Of a stretch of DNA of 64,000 bases, positions 53,614 to 63,399 are shown piece by piece. Made by a program: the position numbers and the translations under genes. Below the pieces are notes generated by a model. It had not been told where the DNA came from. It did not search any database and saw nothing but the letters and a program-made list of their open reading frames with translations. Each line of letters starts with the position of its first letter. The first letter of the stretch is position 1. The stretch comes from Enterovibrio calviensis DSM 14347 (lineage in GTDB: Bacteria > Pseudomonadota > Gammaproteobacteria > Enterobacterales > Vibrionaceae), in NCBI RefSeq assembly GCF_000621165.1, contig NZ_JHZA01000001.1, positions 124,001 to 188,000 of the forward strand. Direction: 5' to 3'.

Positions 53614-54452
53614 GTGAATTATCGCTGGTCTTCTTTACCGTTCTAGCGCAATCCGCTGTCGGTATGTTTATCGCGCTAGGGTTGGTTGAGCTGTTCTTCA
53701 AACCTGAACGCAAAGGCATGAACATCGCATTCATGGCATCACTGGCGTTGCTAGGCTTGGGTGCAATGGCATCGGTGACTCACTTGGGTCAGCCTTTCCG
53801 CATGTTTAACGTGATGTTTGGTCTGGCACACATATCAGCACTGAGCTTGGAAATCGTCGCGCTATCCCTGTTTGGTGGCGCAGCGTTTACCTACACCGCA
53901 CTGCGCGTGTTGAACATTCAGCCGATGCTGCAAAAGCTTACGCTTCCTGCAGCCATGGCGTTGGGTGTGGTATTCATCCTTGCGATTGTTAATGTGTACC
54001 GTTTGCCAACCGTGGTGAGCTGGAACTCACATTGGACAACCTTCCAATTCCTGATGACGGCGGGCGTTGTTGGCCCAGTTGCAGCAGCGACAGCATTGCG
54101 TGTTCTTGCCCCTCAGCTTGGTAAAACTCAAGTCTGCGCTGACCGCACGCTGGGTATGGCAGCACTGATCACCATGGCAATCTCTTTGATTGGCTTTGGT
54201 GGTTATGCGGTGTGGCTAGGCCAACTAGACGCTTACACCAACCCATTCGCCATTGCGAACGCAGAAGCCTTCACCATGGCACGCATCGGTTTGATGGCAT
54301 CAGGTGTTGTGTTGTTTGCCTCTCAAGCATTGCGCGGCAACAACAAAAATGCGGGCATCGCCATTGCCGCGTTTTTGATGGTTGTGATGGCGGAACTGTC
54401 TGGTCGTGCGTTCTTCTACGACGCCTTCATCAGCGCAAGTTCTGGCATGTAA
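53610..54452 (+). CDS. dmsC: DMSO reductase membrane anchor DmsC
   Basis: 280 residues with about eight hydrophobic helices. DmsC takes electrons from menaquinol and anchors AB to the membrane. Family features: ELSLVFFTVLAQSAVGMFIA at the start, GLGAMASVTHLGQPFRMFNV, SGRAFFYDAF near the end. Overlaps dmsB, followed by a strong terminator. Confidence 0.94.
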   Translation: MSELSLVFFTVLAQSAVGMFIALGLVELFFKPERKGMNIAFMASLALLGLGAMASVTHLGQPFRMFNVMFGLAHISALSLEIVALSLFGGAAFTYTALRVLNIQPMLQKLTLPAAMALGVVFILAIVNVYRLPTVVSWNSHWTTFQFLMTAGVVGPVAAATALRVLAPQLGKTQVCADRTLGMAALITMAISLIGFGGYAVWLGQLDAYTNPFAIANAEAFTMARIGLMASGVVLFASQALRGNNKNAGIAIAAFLMVVMAELSGRAFFYDAFISASSGM

Positions 54453-54472
54453 GCATCGCCAATGCGTTCCAA

Positions 54473-54500
54473 AGGGGCTGGATAGCCAGCCCCTTCTTTT
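54473..54500 (+). terminator. Terminator after dmsC
   Basis: AGGGGCTGG (54473-54481), loop ATAG, CCAGCCCCT (54486-54494), then TCTTTTTG. Lies within the operon and can reduce expression of the chaperone and ferredoxin genes below that of dmsABC. Confidence 0.9.
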
Positions 54501-54590
54501 TGTTTTTTCGTGTTCGTTTTTTCTTTTTTCTATGTCTTTTTATTTTTATTTTTATCACTTTGTTTTTTATTATTAATTTCAGTCGAATAA
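54495..54590 (+). other. Strongly T-rich tract between dmsC and the chaperone gene
   Basis: About 95 bases in which T makes up well over half, with repeated TTTTT-A/C blocks such as TTTTTATTTTTATTTTTATC. It follows the dmsC hairpin and ends before the dmsD-like start. No gene. May extend terminator function or leave an unstructured leader. Confidence 0.8.
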
Positions 54591-54600
54591 GCCCATTGCC

Positions 54601-55254
54601 ATGAATGACTTTCGTTACCAAACGCTTGCAAGCCTTACCATCGCTAGCCACTTTTTTTACCGTGCTCTGCACCAAGCGCCAGATGCAGCGTTTATCAATG
54701 CCTTGTACGACGAAGCGCTGTTCGAAGAATGGCCTGTTGATGTTCGCAGCGACAAAGTGGAACAAGGCTTAGCGCTGCTAGAAACACGCCCGGACTTGCA
54801 CGCCATTTCCCGAGATTACGCGCAGTTGTTTGTAGGACCCAACACCCTTGCGGCTGCGCCGTGGGGCTCTGTGTATCTCGCAGAAGAGCAAACCACCTGT
54901 GGCAAAACCACCTTGGCGATCCGCGCCTTTTATGCAGACCACGGTATTGCCATCGACACCGGCGAACGCGAGCCTGAGGATCACATCGGCTTAGTGTTTT
55001 CATTCATTGCCTACTTGATTGAAACCGCACTGAATACACAAGTGGTTGAAGCCGCACACAATGACAGCTTGGCCTCAGTGCAAACCTTTTTGACTGACCA
55101 TGTATTAACGTGGGCTCCACGTTTCTTCGCGATGATGCGTGAAGGCGCAACCACCGAGTTTTACCAAGGGCTAAGCCTCTTGGCTGAAGGCACGCTGGAG
55201 CAATTGGCCTCTCAGGTCGGTGCACAATACAAAGTGGTCACGATTTACCGTTAA
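54601..55254 (+). CDS. dmsD: TorD/DmsD-type chaperone
   Basis: 217 residues. Helical chaperone that binds the Tat leader of DmsA during cofactor insertion. TorD/DmsD features: ISRDYAQLFVGPNTLAAAPWGSVYL, ALLETRPDLHAI and GEREPEDHIGLVFSFIAYLI (the conserved EPxDHIG motif). Ribosome site is weak. Next to dmsABC and a ferredoxin, as in other Vibrionaceae. Confidence 0.93.
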   Translation: MNDFRYQTLASLTIASHFFYRALHQAPDAAFINALYDEALFEEWPVDVRSDKVEQGLALLETRPDLHAISRDYAQLFVGPNTLAAAPWGSVYLAEEQTTCGKTTLAIRAFYADHGIAIDTGEREPEDHIGLVFSFIAYLIETALNTQVVEAAHNDSLASVQTFLTDHVLTWAPRFFAMMREGATTEFYQGLSLLAEGTLEQLASQVGAQYKVVTIYR

Positions 55255-55270
55255 AACAGGTAGCAACATC

Positions 55271-55825
55271 ATGTCAGACAGAGACGAGCGTTATTACGCC
55301 GCGCAACTCAACATGCAAACGTGCAGCCGTCGCGGGCTGTTCCGTGGCTTGTGGTCTGGCGTCAGTAAACCAGTAAAAACACAAGCAGGCCTCGCGGCAA
55401 AGCGCACGGTTCCAAGGCCACCGACAGCAGTTGATGAAGGCTTGCTTACTCGTTTGTGTGATGGATGCGGAAAGTGTGAAGAAGCATGCCCACAACGCAT
55501 TATCAGCATGATTGAAAGCCAGCCAACACTGTCGTTAGATGGTGGTGCATGTACTGAGTGTGGGGAGTGCCAACGTGCTTGCCCCACGCTGGCATTGGCC
55601 AATACATCGCCCGATAAATTGCCATTTACAGGTGCTATAGCGACGCTGTCAGGCATGTGTATTCGTCAAATGAGTGCGCCTTGCCAATCTTGTACGGAAG
55701 CGTGCCCTCATCAAGCAATTGACACTGTAAATCGCAGCATTGCTATCAATACCGATAAATGCTCGGGCTGTGCCCAATGTCGTGTCGCTTGCCCAGCTCA
55801 CGCCATTCAAATGGTGATGCAATAA
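55271..55825 (+). CDS. NapF-like multi-cluster ferredoxin
   Basis: 184 residues. Four cysteine motifs: CDGCGKCEEACPQ, CTECGECQRACPT, a variant APCQSCTEACPH preceded by Cys, and CSGCAQCRVACPA, typical of NapF. NapF is a cytoplasmic maturation or redox partner of a molybdoenzyme. An RRGLFRG lead (residues 15-21) looks twin-arginine-like, but no hydrophobic core follows, so it is probably cytoplasmic. The ATG at 55271 has CAGG upstream and is better than an in-frame ATG at 55220. Presence here suggests service to DmsA. Confidence 0.9.
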   Translation: MSDRDERYYAAQLNMQTCSRRGLFRGLWSGVSKPVKTQAGLAAKRTVPRPPTAVDEGLLTRLCDGCGKCEEACPQRIISMIESQPTLSLDGGACTECGECQRACPTLALANTSPDKLPFTGAIATLSGMCIRQMSAPCQSCTEACPHQAIDTVNRSIAINTDKCSGCAQCRVACPAHAIQMVMQ

Positions 55826-55827
55826 AA

Positions 55828-55856
55828 AAAGCCAACGCATTTGCGTTGGCTTTCTC
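55828..55856. terminator. Terminator at the end of the dms operon
   Basis: AAAGCCAACGC (55828-55838), loop ATTT, GCGTTGGCTTT (55843-55853), with A-run before and T-run after; can stop transcription from both sides. Confidence 0.92.
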
Positions 55857-55874
55857 TTCGTCAGAAAAACTTGC

Positions 55875-57425
55875 TTACAACCAACTTTCTATCGGTAACA
55901 AGCCGCTAAGCCATGCGCCAGTGCGCAGCAACAACCCTGAATCTGGTTCGGTCTCAAATGAACGTTGATTTTCATGATCAATCCAGCGCATTTCTCCGCC
56001 ATCCATCGTCACTTGATAAGCACTTTTACTTAGCTCATCAAAGAATGTGCTCTGGGCACTCTCAACGTATGCGGGTGTATTAAACATCACCGCCATTTCC
56101 GTGTTTAAGCGGGCAGATCTTGGGTCCATGTTCATCGAGCCGACAAACAGCTTTTTGTCGTCCAACATCATTACTTTGGCATGAAGGCTAGAACGACTGC
56201 TTCCCGTCACACTCCATTGATGCTCAACGCTCGCGTGTGCTTTCATCTCCCACAATTCAATACCCGCTTCCACCAACGCTTCACGATATTTGGCATACCA
56301 ACCGTGAACAGCGAAAACATCGTTTGATGCTAACGAATTGGTCAAAATCACGATCCGTTTTCCACGCAATGAGGCTTCAACCAAAGCACGTGTGCCCGCT
56401 TCTGTCGGCACAAAGTAAGGCGAAATAAGCGTCATGGAGCTTTCAACGCCTTCCAACACCTCGGTAAGCCCTGTGATTAGCTGGCTATCGCCATCATCAA
56501 CTTTCGTCGGAGAATCAAACAATAACCTTGCAGATCCCCAATTGAGGGCAATTTGATTGTCTTTGATTTTCTTGTACAACGGCAAGGTCGCGAAGTTATA
56601 TTCATCACTGGTGAATTTGTGTTCAATGCGCGACGCTTCTCGCCAGCGCGTGACATCTTCTGCAATAGGGATTCGCTTGCTCTTTTGGATCCACGACATC
56701 GGCACGGAATGTTCACTGTTCCAATACAAGTCGAACTGCTCTGCAGTCTCTTCGACAACGGGGCCGTTAAGCAACACATCGAAATCGCCAAATTCCACGC
56801 TCGAGCGGAACGAGAAATATTCATTACCAATATTGCGCCCACCCACAACCGAGGCCACGCCATCTGCTGTCATCGACTTATTATGCATTCGACGGTTTAA
56901 ACGCTCTGAATCGGTGATCCAAGAAAGCATTCTAAGGGCGCGAAACTGATGAGGATTGAACAAGCGAACATCAATGTTCGGATGGCCATCAAGGTACGCA
57001 ATATCGCTGTCTTTTCGACTTTGCATGTCATCAATCAGCAACCTGACTTTTACGCCACGCTCCGCCGCTTCATACAATCGCCAAACAATCAGTTGGCTCG
57101 TTTCGTCGTTACTGAAGATGTAGTACTGCAGATCGAGACTGTGTTCCGCCGACTCAATCATGGCTAAACGCGTTAGCAATGCATCATGTCCGGTTTCTAA
57201 CGGGAAAAACCCTGAAAACGCATCAGGCACACCTTCGGGCTTGGAAAAGTAATTCGAAAGCACAGAATTGGCTTGATAGCCTAAATGACTTTGCTGGGCC
57301 TTTGGGCCATGTCCTTCGCCATAGTTTGGATGATAGGTAAACGCCACGGCGACACAAACGATGAGAATGGCTAAAAAAGACAGTAACAGTTTCTTTATCA
57401 AGAGGTTGAATCCGTTCAATAGCAT
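55875..57425 (-). CDS. Phospholipase D family protein, ClsC-like
   Basis: About 516 residues. N-terminal membrane helix (about 8-30) then two PLD catalytic repeats: HNKSMTADGVASVVGGRNIG and HAKVMMLDDKKLFVGSMNMD (HxKx4D each, with the following G/S). The order and spacing resemble the YmdC/ClsC cardiolipin synthases, which use phosphatidylethanolamine and phosphatidylglycerol; a nuclease-type role is less likely because of the membrane anchor. An ATG at 57425 is used; an upstream TTG at 57434 is weaker. No ymdB neighbour. Confidence 0.9.
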   Translation of the reverse strand: MLLNGFNLLIKKLLLSFLAILIVCVAVAFTYHPNYGEGHGPKAQQSHLGYQANSVLSNYFSKPEGVPDAFSGFFPLETGHDALLTRLAMIESAEHSLDLQYYIFSNDETSQLIVWRLYEAAERGVKVRLLIDDMQSRKDSDIAYLDGHPNIDVRLFNPHQFRALRMLSWITDSERLNRRMHNKSMTADGVASVVGGRNIGNEYFSFRSSVEFGDFDVLLNGPVVEETAEQFDLYWNSEHSVPMSWIQKSKRIPIAEDVTRWREASRIEHKFTSDEYNFATLPLYKKIKDNQIALNWGSARLLFDSPTKVDDGDSQLITGLTEVLEGVESSMTLISPYFVPTEAGTRALVEASLRGKRIVILTNSLASNDVFAVHGWYAKYREALVEAGIELWEMKAHASVEHQWSVTGSSRSSLHAKVMMLDDKKLFVGSMNMDPRSARLNTEMAVMFNTPAYVESAQSTFFDELSKSAYQVTMDGGEMRWIDHENQRSFETEPDSGLLLRTGAWLSGLLPIESWL

Positions 57426-57551
57426 TAAGCACAAACTACCATACGAAGATCAATTTGGCGCATATAACAATAAAGGCAGCTCGCTTTTATCGCTGGATTG
57501 GCGCGGAGTTCTAAAATTCTCACCGTGAGCGTTGATTCTTTGCTCAGTACT

Positions 57552-57580
57552 ACAAAAAGAGCGGGCAATGCCCGCTCTTT
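57552..57580 (-). terminator. Terminator of the quinone operon
   Basis: AAAGAGCGGGC (57556-57566), loop AAT, GCCCGCTCTTT (57570-57580); on the minus strand it is followed by TTTTGTA. Located about 30 bases past the stop of the questin-oxidase-like gene. Confidence 0.88.
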
Positions 57581-57609
57581 CGTTTTTACCGTGATGGCGC
57601 ATCATGCTG

Positions 57610-58794
57610 TCAATTCAGTGCCACCGGTTTTATCCCTGTGTGCTCTGCCAACACATTGATGGCTGCCGCTTTGTAGAGCGGGTTCGCTTCAATATGTTCG
57701 TAAAGCCACTTACAGCTAAACACCATTTTGATGGCATGCACTTCTGGCACCGACGTTATACCGCTTGCAATGTCCTGCCAATCAGAAGCATCCACGTACT
57801 GTTGAGCGTCTTCCGCCACTGTCGGCAAGGTTTCTGGGAAGCCTTTTTCAAGGTACAAGCCAGTCAGCCATACCCAATAGCGCTGCCAAAGTTCTGCCAA
57901 TACGGGGCGAGTGCCGTTGCCGCTGTCCAACATTTGTTGGGTGATATCCGCCAATGCTTGATACGCCGTCACACTATGCAACGTCGTGAGTGCTGGCTCG
58001 TACAAGTACAAACTAATGGCACGATCACCGATTTCTTGCATTTTCAGCTCAAGGTTTTCTTCGGTAATGAAGAAGTTCTCAGCAACCGCGATATCATGAA
58101 GCACAGGTTCAGAACATAAGCGTTCACACACACTCAAGCTTCCACCCCAGAAACTGATTTGCGGTTTCGCCGCATGCAGCAGTGCCCAGTTTTCGGCGGC
58201 ACTGGCTGACAACGCACTAGCTGATAAGGTTGTCAGGTCAGTGCGAGGCGGCAGCATGCGCTTGTACAAATCTTCATAACGGATCGCCCAGTAAGCGAGT
58301 GCATCCGCAATCAAGCCTTTGTCGCCGTGCATCATGGCAAAACTCAATCTGATCAATGGGTGGAACAATCCCATTGGCAACGCGTATTGCAGCCTTTCAA
58401 GCACGGTAAGTAAGTACGCGTTTTGATCGTCAGTCACATTCAAGCCTTCAAAGAAAACGCGCTGGAAGTCAGCCAGCATGTTGGCTTGCCCTAAATAGTC
58501 AGGCCAGTTTTCTTGGGTGATCACGCCTTTGTCCATCAGGCGCAAATCATCGCTGATTTTTGAGCGATAACGAGGCCAGGTTGAACGGAAGTTGCGAATG
58601 TCTTCATCGCTCGCACCCAATCCCTGCAATGACATGATGGTCATTGGGTAATGGTTCGCCATGCCGCCTTTTGTCACGCCGCCCAAGTTGGGGTGAAACG
58701 CGCTGTCTTTCAGCATTTCATCGTTTACCAACGCAGACATGTCTGGCGCTGCGTTGAATAGCCTTGTCGCCGTGTTTGATTTTGTGAATAACAT
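57610..58794 (-). CDS. Questin-oxidase-like protein (DUF4243)
   Basis: 394 residues. DUF4243 features: NHYPMTIMSLQGLGASDEDI near the N-terminus, FFEGL, and LPMGLFHPLIRLSFAMMHGD. In fungi questin oxidase cleaves an anthraquinone ring by Baeyer-Villiger-type oxygen insertion; bacterial members are uncharacterised. Last gene of a three-gene minus-strand operon with two glutathionyl-hydroquinone-reductase-type genes, so a role in oxidation or removal of a quinone is a fair inference. No cofactor motif is visible, as is usual for the family. Confidence 0.85.
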   Translation of the reverse strand: MLFTKSNTATRLFNAAPDMSALVNDEMLKDSAFHPNLGGVTKGGMANHYPMTIMSLQGLGASDEDIRNFRSTWPRYRSKISDDLRLMDKGVITQENWPDYLGQANMLADFQRVFFEGLNVTDDQNAYLLTVLERLQYALPMGLFHPLIRLSFAMMHGDKGLIADALAYWAIRYEDLYKRMLPPRTDLTTLSASALSASAAENWALLHAAKPQISFWGGSLSVCERLCSEPVLHDIAVAENFFITEENLELKMQEIGDRAISLYLYEPALTTLHSVTAYQALADITQQMLDSGNGTRPVLAELWQRYWVWLTGLYLEKGFPETLPTVAEDAQQYVDASDWQDIASGITSVPEVHAIKMVFSCKWLYEHIEANPLYKAAAINVLAEHTGIKPVALN

Positions 58795-58863
58795 AATGAC
58801 TCCTCCGTACGTTGGTAATGAATTCTTTGTTCGTGTTTTTTCTTAACGCATAGAAAACAGCGC

Positions 58864-59838
58864 TTACAAAAAGTCGACCATTGGGGCAACCGGCACAATA
58901 CCGTGCGGGTTCCGCAGCGGACTTTTTGAGTTGTAACCACGGCGATACACATCCAGATCGATGGTGTCTCGCACGCCCGGTTGTTTCACCAATGCTTTCA
59001 AATACGCCGAAATATTCGGGTAATCACGTAACGCTTTGAGATTGCATTTGAAGGCGGTGAAATAGCCGACATCAAAGCGCACCAGCGTCGGCAATAATCG
59101 CCAATCGGCTTCGGTGATCACATCGCCGAGCAAGAACTTCTGCTCGCCAAGGCGTGTTTCGATCTTTTCCAGCGATTCGAACAGAACTGTCACCGCTTCG
59201 TTGTAGGCATCTTGCGTCCGTGCAAACCCAGCTTTGTACACGCCGTTATTGATTGTGTTAAAAATCCAATCGTTCAGCGCATCAATGTCTTGCGCCAATG
59301 CGGCGGGGTAAAAATCTTGCTCGTCCCCCGTCACCTCGTTAAACGCGCTGTTGAACATGCGAATGATCTCTGAGGATTCATTACTGACAATGGTCTGGGT
59401 TTTCTTATCCCAGAGCACGGGCACTGTGACGCGCCCAGTGAAATCAGAGTTCGATTTCACGTAAAGCTGGTGCATGGCTTCAAGGCCGAACAGCTCGTCG
59501 GTAAAGCGCAGATTGCTCGCATCAAACACCCAACCTTGGTCGGTGCGAAGCGGCGCAACCAAAGACACACCCACCGCATCTTGGAGCTTTTTCACTTGTC
59601 GATAGATCAAAGTGCGGTGTGCCCAAGGGCAGTTCAGCGCCGCAAATAAGTGGTAGCGACCAGCTTCGGCTTTAAAGCCTGCATCACCGCTTGGCCCCGC
59701 TTCGCCTGTGGCTGTCACCCAGCTTCTGAATTTGGCCGTCCCGCGCACAAATCGCCCTTGTGCGTTTTCATATTCCTTGGCTTCCCATTCACGCAACGCA
59801 TCATCGGTCAGCCAGCGGCCTTCAACTAATCTTCCCAT
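58864..59838 (-). CDS. Glutathionyl-hydroquinone reductase-type GST (copy A)
   Basis: 324 residues of the xi-class glutathione transferase family (YqjG/EcGS-HQR). N-terminal RFVRGTAKFRSWVTATGEAG, catalytic NCPWAHRTLIYR with the nucleophilic Cys, and VPVLWDKKTQTIVSNESSEI for glutathione contact. Such enzymes remove glutathione from glutathionyl-hydroquinones. Start MGRLVEGRWL matches copy B. Second gene in the operon; 54 bases from copy B. Confidence 0.93.
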   Translation of the reverse strand: MGRLVEGRWLTDDALREWEAKEYENAQGRFVRGTAKFRSWVTATGEAGPSGDAGFKAEAGRYHLFAALNCPWAHRTLIYRQVKKLQDAVGVSLVAPLRTDQGWVFDASNLRFTDELFGLEAMHQLYVKSNSDFTGRVTVPVLWDKKTQTIVSNESSEIIRMFNSAFNEVTGDEQDFYPAALAQDIDALNDWIFNTINNGVYKAGFARTQDAYNEAVTVLFESLEKIETRLGEQKFLLGDVITEADWRLLPTLVRFDVGYFTAFKCNLKALRDYPNISAYLKALVKQPGVRDTIDLDVYRRGYNSKSPLRNPHGIVPVAPMVDFL

Positions 59839-59892
59839 TGCTACACTCCTTAACTACACGCCACTCGCCTTCTCTGCGTTGACGCGTTTGAA

Positions 59893-60876
59893 TCATTGAC
59901 CAATTTGTTCACGGCCGTGTGACTTCGTGAAATCCAATGCAGGGCCAATCGGCACAATGCGCGTCGGGTTCACCGTTTCATGGCTGCCGTAATAGTGCGC
60001 TTTGATGTGGTCGATATTCACTGTCTCGGCAACGCCCGGCTGTTGATAGAGCTCGCGCAAGTAGCCTGAGAGGTTGGGATATTCGACGATGCGGCGACGG
60101 CTGCACTTGAAATGTCCGACATAAACAGCATCGAATCGGACCAAGGTAGTGAACAAACGCCAGTCAGCTTCAGTGATTTGGTCGCCGACCAAATATCGGC
60201 GTTCTGCCAAGCGTTCTTCCAGCTTGTCCAAGGCATTGAAGAGTTCCTCCACCGCTTCGTCATAGGCTTCTTGAGTCGTCGCAAACCCTGCGCGATAAAC
60301 GCCGTTATTGATGTTCGGGTAAATGAAGTCATTAATGTCATCAATTGCCTCTCGCATCGCTTCGGGATAAAAATCGCCATCTTTCGCGCCGACATCATCA
60401 AACGCGCTGTTGAACATACGAATGATTTCTGCAGATTCATTGCTCACAATGGTGTGGGTTTTCTTATCCCAAAGCACAGGCACGGTCACCCGTCCGGTAT
60501 AGTCAGAGCGTGCTGCCGTATACACTTGGTGCAGATACGCCTTGTTGTTCACGCTGTCTTCAATCACGTCGTCACCCGGCAAGAATGTCCAACCGTCATC
60601 GCCCATAAAGGCATTCACAACGGACACCGAAATCATGTCTTCTAGCCCTTTTAACGCTCGGAAGATCAAGGTGCGATGCGCCCAAGGACACGCAAGAGAC
60701 ACATATAAGTGATAGCGATATGGTTCGGCTTGGAATCCGCCTTCGCCGCTTGGCCCTGCCGATCCGTCCTGCGTTACCCAACTGCGAAAGCTTGTGGCTT
60801 TGCGGGTAAAACGCCCGTTGGTTTTCGATGTGTCATACCAATCGGTGCGCCATGTTCCGTCGACTAATAAACCCAT
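59893..60876 (-). CDS. Glutathionyl-hydroquinone reductase-type GST (copy B)
   Basis: 327 residues, paralogue of copy A. Catalytic ACPWAHRTLIFRALKG, VPVLWDKKTHTIVSNESAEI and EADWRLFTTLVRFD. The ATG at 60876 is favoured because GAGGAAGG is 9 bases upstream; an upstream frame start at 60897 has no support. Copies A and B share the MG-LV-G-W start and an overall alignment, so they are a tandem duplication that has diverged. First gene of the operon. Confidence 0.93.
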   Translation of the reverse strand: MGLLVDGTWRTDWYDTSKTNGRFTRKATSFRSWVTQDGSAGPSGEGGFQAEPYRYHLYVSLACPWAHRTLIFRALKGLEDMISVSVVNAFMGDDGWTFLPGDDVIEDSVNNKAYLHQVYTAARSDYTGRVTVPVLWDKKTHTIVSNESAEIIRMFNSAFDDVGAKDGDFYPEAMREAIDDINDFIYPNINNGVYRAGFATTQEAYDEAVEELFNALDKLEERLAERRYLVGDQITEADWRLFTTLVRFDAVYVGHFKCSRRRIVEYPNLSGYLRELYQQPGVAETVNIDHIKAHYYGSHETVNPTRIVPIGPALDFTKSHGREQIGQ

Positions 60877-61004
60877 TGTTTGTGTCCTTCCTCTCAACCT
60901 TCAATGGACAAACAATAATCAACCTCAGTATTCGAATAAACAGCGCCAGATTGAATTAATTGTTCTTCATTTGAGAACAATAAAGAACAAAAGTCGAGCC
61001 GAGG

Positions 61005-61090
61005 GTAGAAACGAAAAAAGTAAACGGGGAGAAATGAAGAGAGAGAAAAGAAAAGGGAGGAGACATCAAAAGATAAAGGAAGCAGCACTT
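61005..61090 (-). terminator. Possible Rho-dependent termination region after rlmC
   Basis: The plus strand is nearly all A and G for about 80 bases (for example GGGAGGAGACATC), so the rlmC transcript (minus strand) is C/U-rich and G-poor here, as rut sites are. There is no intrinsic terminator after rlmC. Inference. Confidence 0.35.
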
Positions 61091-61131
61091 AAAACCGACA
61101 CAGGGCAATCCCTCGCCCAATAACGCGAAAC

Positions 61132-62268
61132 TTAAGCGATGCTTGAACGCTCCAGCAGCACCATCACTTCAGCATGTTCCGTGTGCGGGAACATATCAAA
61201 CCATTGCAAACGCTTAACGGGGTAACTCTGCAATGCATCGAGATCCGTGCGCAGCGTGTCAGGATTACAGCTTGAATATATTATGTGTTTTGGCGCCAAT
61301 GCCGAAAGTTGTTCAGCCAATTCTCGTCCTAAACCGCGGCGTGGTGGATTCACCAAAATCAGCTCAGGTGCGGAATCTTGACCTTGTGAGAACTTGGTGG
61401 AATCTAACGCGTCAAAGTCGAGGTTAGTGATCCCCATTTCATTCGCTGAACGTTTAGCGCTTGCGATGGCCTCGGGTTCAATTTCAATGCCCGTCACCGA
61501 GCGGGTGACATCGGCGCAATGCAACGCGAAACCGCCCACACCGCAGAAAAGATCCCACATACGTGCAGGCTTTTTCTCTTTTACCCACTCACGCGCAGTG
61601 GCATAGAGTTGAGCTGCAACTTTAGGATTGGTCTGGAAAAAGCTTTTCGGACGGATCACCAAAGGCACATCGTTAAAGCGCTCAACCAGATGTTGCTCTT
61701 GCGTGAGGAAAATTTCTTCGTCACCTTCCAAGCGCGCCATATGAATGGGCTGAATGTTCAGTGTAACAACACGCAACTTAGGAAACGCCTGCTGCAATCG
61801 ATCCAGATTCGATTCAAAACGTGCCATGGACTCGCGGCTTCGCGTGACAAAACGCAGCATGAACTCGCCACTTATCGCCGCACGGGTCAGTAAAACGTAC
61901 TTCAGTTCGCCTTTCTTCTTGGCTTTGTTATATGGCGAAATGCCCGAGGTGCGAATCCAATCACGAAGGTAGTCCAACAGTTCCTTCATGTCGTCCGTGT
62001 ATAGCGGGCAATGCGTCAGACTAGCGGGTTCTCCATTAGACATTTCAATGCCCAATATTGGCGCGTGAGCCGCACCCATCACCACCATTTTCGCTTTATT
62101 ACGACAAGCTACTTCGTCGCTTAGCACAGGCGATAACCACTGCTCCGGCAGACGTTGTTCAAACAAGGATTTTAACGCCTCGTCTTTTTGTTCAATCTGT
62201 TCTGTGTAAGGTATTTCTCTCAATGAACAGGAACGGCACGTATGCTGATCAAAGAATTTGCAACGCAT
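61132..62268 (-). CDS. rlmC: 23S rRNA (uracil-747-C5) methyltransferase RlmC
   Basis: 378 residues. N-terminal Cys set [14 protein letters not shown] plus THCPLY for a 4Fe-4S cluster, SAM motif [23 protein letters not shown] and the catalytic [12 protein letters not shown]. Lacks the TRAM domain of RlmD, which places it in the RlmC (RumB) group. Methylates U747 of 23S rRNA using SAM. Divergent from murQ. Confidence 0.95.
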   Translation of the reverse strand: MRCKFFDQHTCRSCSLREIPYTEQIEQKDEALKSLFEQRLPEQWLSPVLSDEVACRNKAKMVVMGAAHAPILGIEMSNGEPASLTHCPLYTDDMKELLDYLRDWIRTSGISPYNKAKKKGELKYVLLTRAAISGEFMLRFVTRSRESMARFESNLDRLQQAFPKLRVVTLNIQPIHMARLEGDEEIFLTQEQHLVERFNDVPLVIRPKSFFQTNPKVAAQLYATAREWVKEKKPARMWDLFCGVGGFALHCADVTRSVTGIEIEPEAIASAKRSANEMGITNLDFDALDSTKFSQGQDSAPELILVNPPRRGLGRELAEQLSALAPKHIIYSSCNPDTLRTDLDALQSYPVKRLQWFDMFPHTEHAEVMVLLERSSIA

Positions 62269-62496
62269 GGGGATCCACCACCACCAGAAAAAAACGCAAG
62301 TCTATGCTTCCTGAAAAAAATGACCAATCGCGTTATTTCTCGTTATCTAAAACGTTTTTTATCGTAGTAAAAGTCAGAAAATCATGGCTCTAACAGCGCA
62401 GAAAACGGCTTTTCCCTTGAGGTTAAAGGCACAGATAAGGAATACTGACCGTAACAGAAAAATCCTTGTTCCCGAGTGACATAAGAGACGCATCCA

Positions 62497-63399
62497 ATGA
62501 ATATTGATTTAACCCAACTGGTCACGGAAAGTCGAAATGCAGCCAGTGCCGACATTGATACACTGTCGACGTTAGACATGCTGACGGTGATCAATCAAGA
62601 AGACCAAAAAGTCGCCCTTGCAGTGGAAGCGCAACTGCCTAACATCGCGCTGGCGGTCGATGCCATCACTCACGCTTTTGCCAACGGTGGCCGTTTAATC
62701 TACATGGGTGCGGGAACGTCAGGCCGCTTAGGTATTTTGGATGCCAGTGAATGTCCGCCAACCTATGGCACGAACCCTGACATGGTGGTTGGGCTGATTG
62801 CCGGTGGCCATCCCGCCATATTGAAAGCGGTCGAAAACGCCGAAGACAACACAGAGCTTGGTCAGAAAGATCTTGAAGCACTGAACATCACGAACAAAGA
62901 CGTGGTGGTGGGTATTGCGGCAAGTGGGCGCACTCCTTATGTATTGGGCGGCATGCGCTACGCCAAATCAGTTGCTGCAACGGTGGTCGCCATTGCCTGC
63001 AACCCGCACTGCCCAATGGTTGATGAAGCGGATATCGCCATCACACCGGTGGTTGGCCCTGAAGTTGTTACAGGCTCGTCGCGCATGAAAGCAGGTACCG
63101 CTCAGAAACTTGTACTGAATATGCTGACCAGCGGCGCAATGATTCGCAGTGGTAAAGTGTATGGCAATTTGATGGTGGATGTAGAAGCCACCAACGCCAA
63201 GCTCGTTCAGCGTCAAGTGAACATCGTGATTGACGCCACAGGTGAGTCACCTCAAGCCGCGGAAGCCGCGCTCAATGCCTGCAATCGCCACTGCAAAACC
63301 GCAATCTTAATGTTACTGGCGGGAATTGATGCCTCAGAAGCAAAAGCGCGCTTAGAGCAACACAATGGTTTTATCCGCACCGCATTGAACGCCAAGTAG
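62497..63399 (+). CDS. murQ: N-acetylmuramic acid 6-phosphate etherase
   Basis: 300 residues, full length. SIS-domain enzyme that cleaves the lactyl ether of MurNAc-6P in peptidoglycan recycling. Motifs: [58 protein letters not shown] and [19 protein letters not shown]. The transporter murP, which often follows, is not next to it in the window. Confidence 0.96.
   Translation: MNIDLTQLVTESRNAASADIDTLSTLDMLTVINQEDQKVALAVEAQLPNIALAVDAITHAFANGGRLIYMGAGTSGRLGILDASECPPTYGTNPDMVVGLIAGGHPAILKAVENAEDNTELGQKDLEALNITNKDVVVGIAASGRTPYVLGGMRYAKSVAATVVAIACNPHCPMVDEADIAITPVVGPEVVTGSSRMKAGTAQKLVLNMLTSGAMIRSGKVYGNLMVDVEATNAKLVQRQVNIVIDATGESPQAAEAALNACNRHCKTAILMLLAGIDASEAKARLEQHNGFIRTALNAK

Noticed and set aside
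53610-54600. Plus-strand frame at 54212-54604 running past dmsC
   Set aside because: Out-of-frame reading of dmsC continuing into the T-rich tract; low-complexity Phe run.
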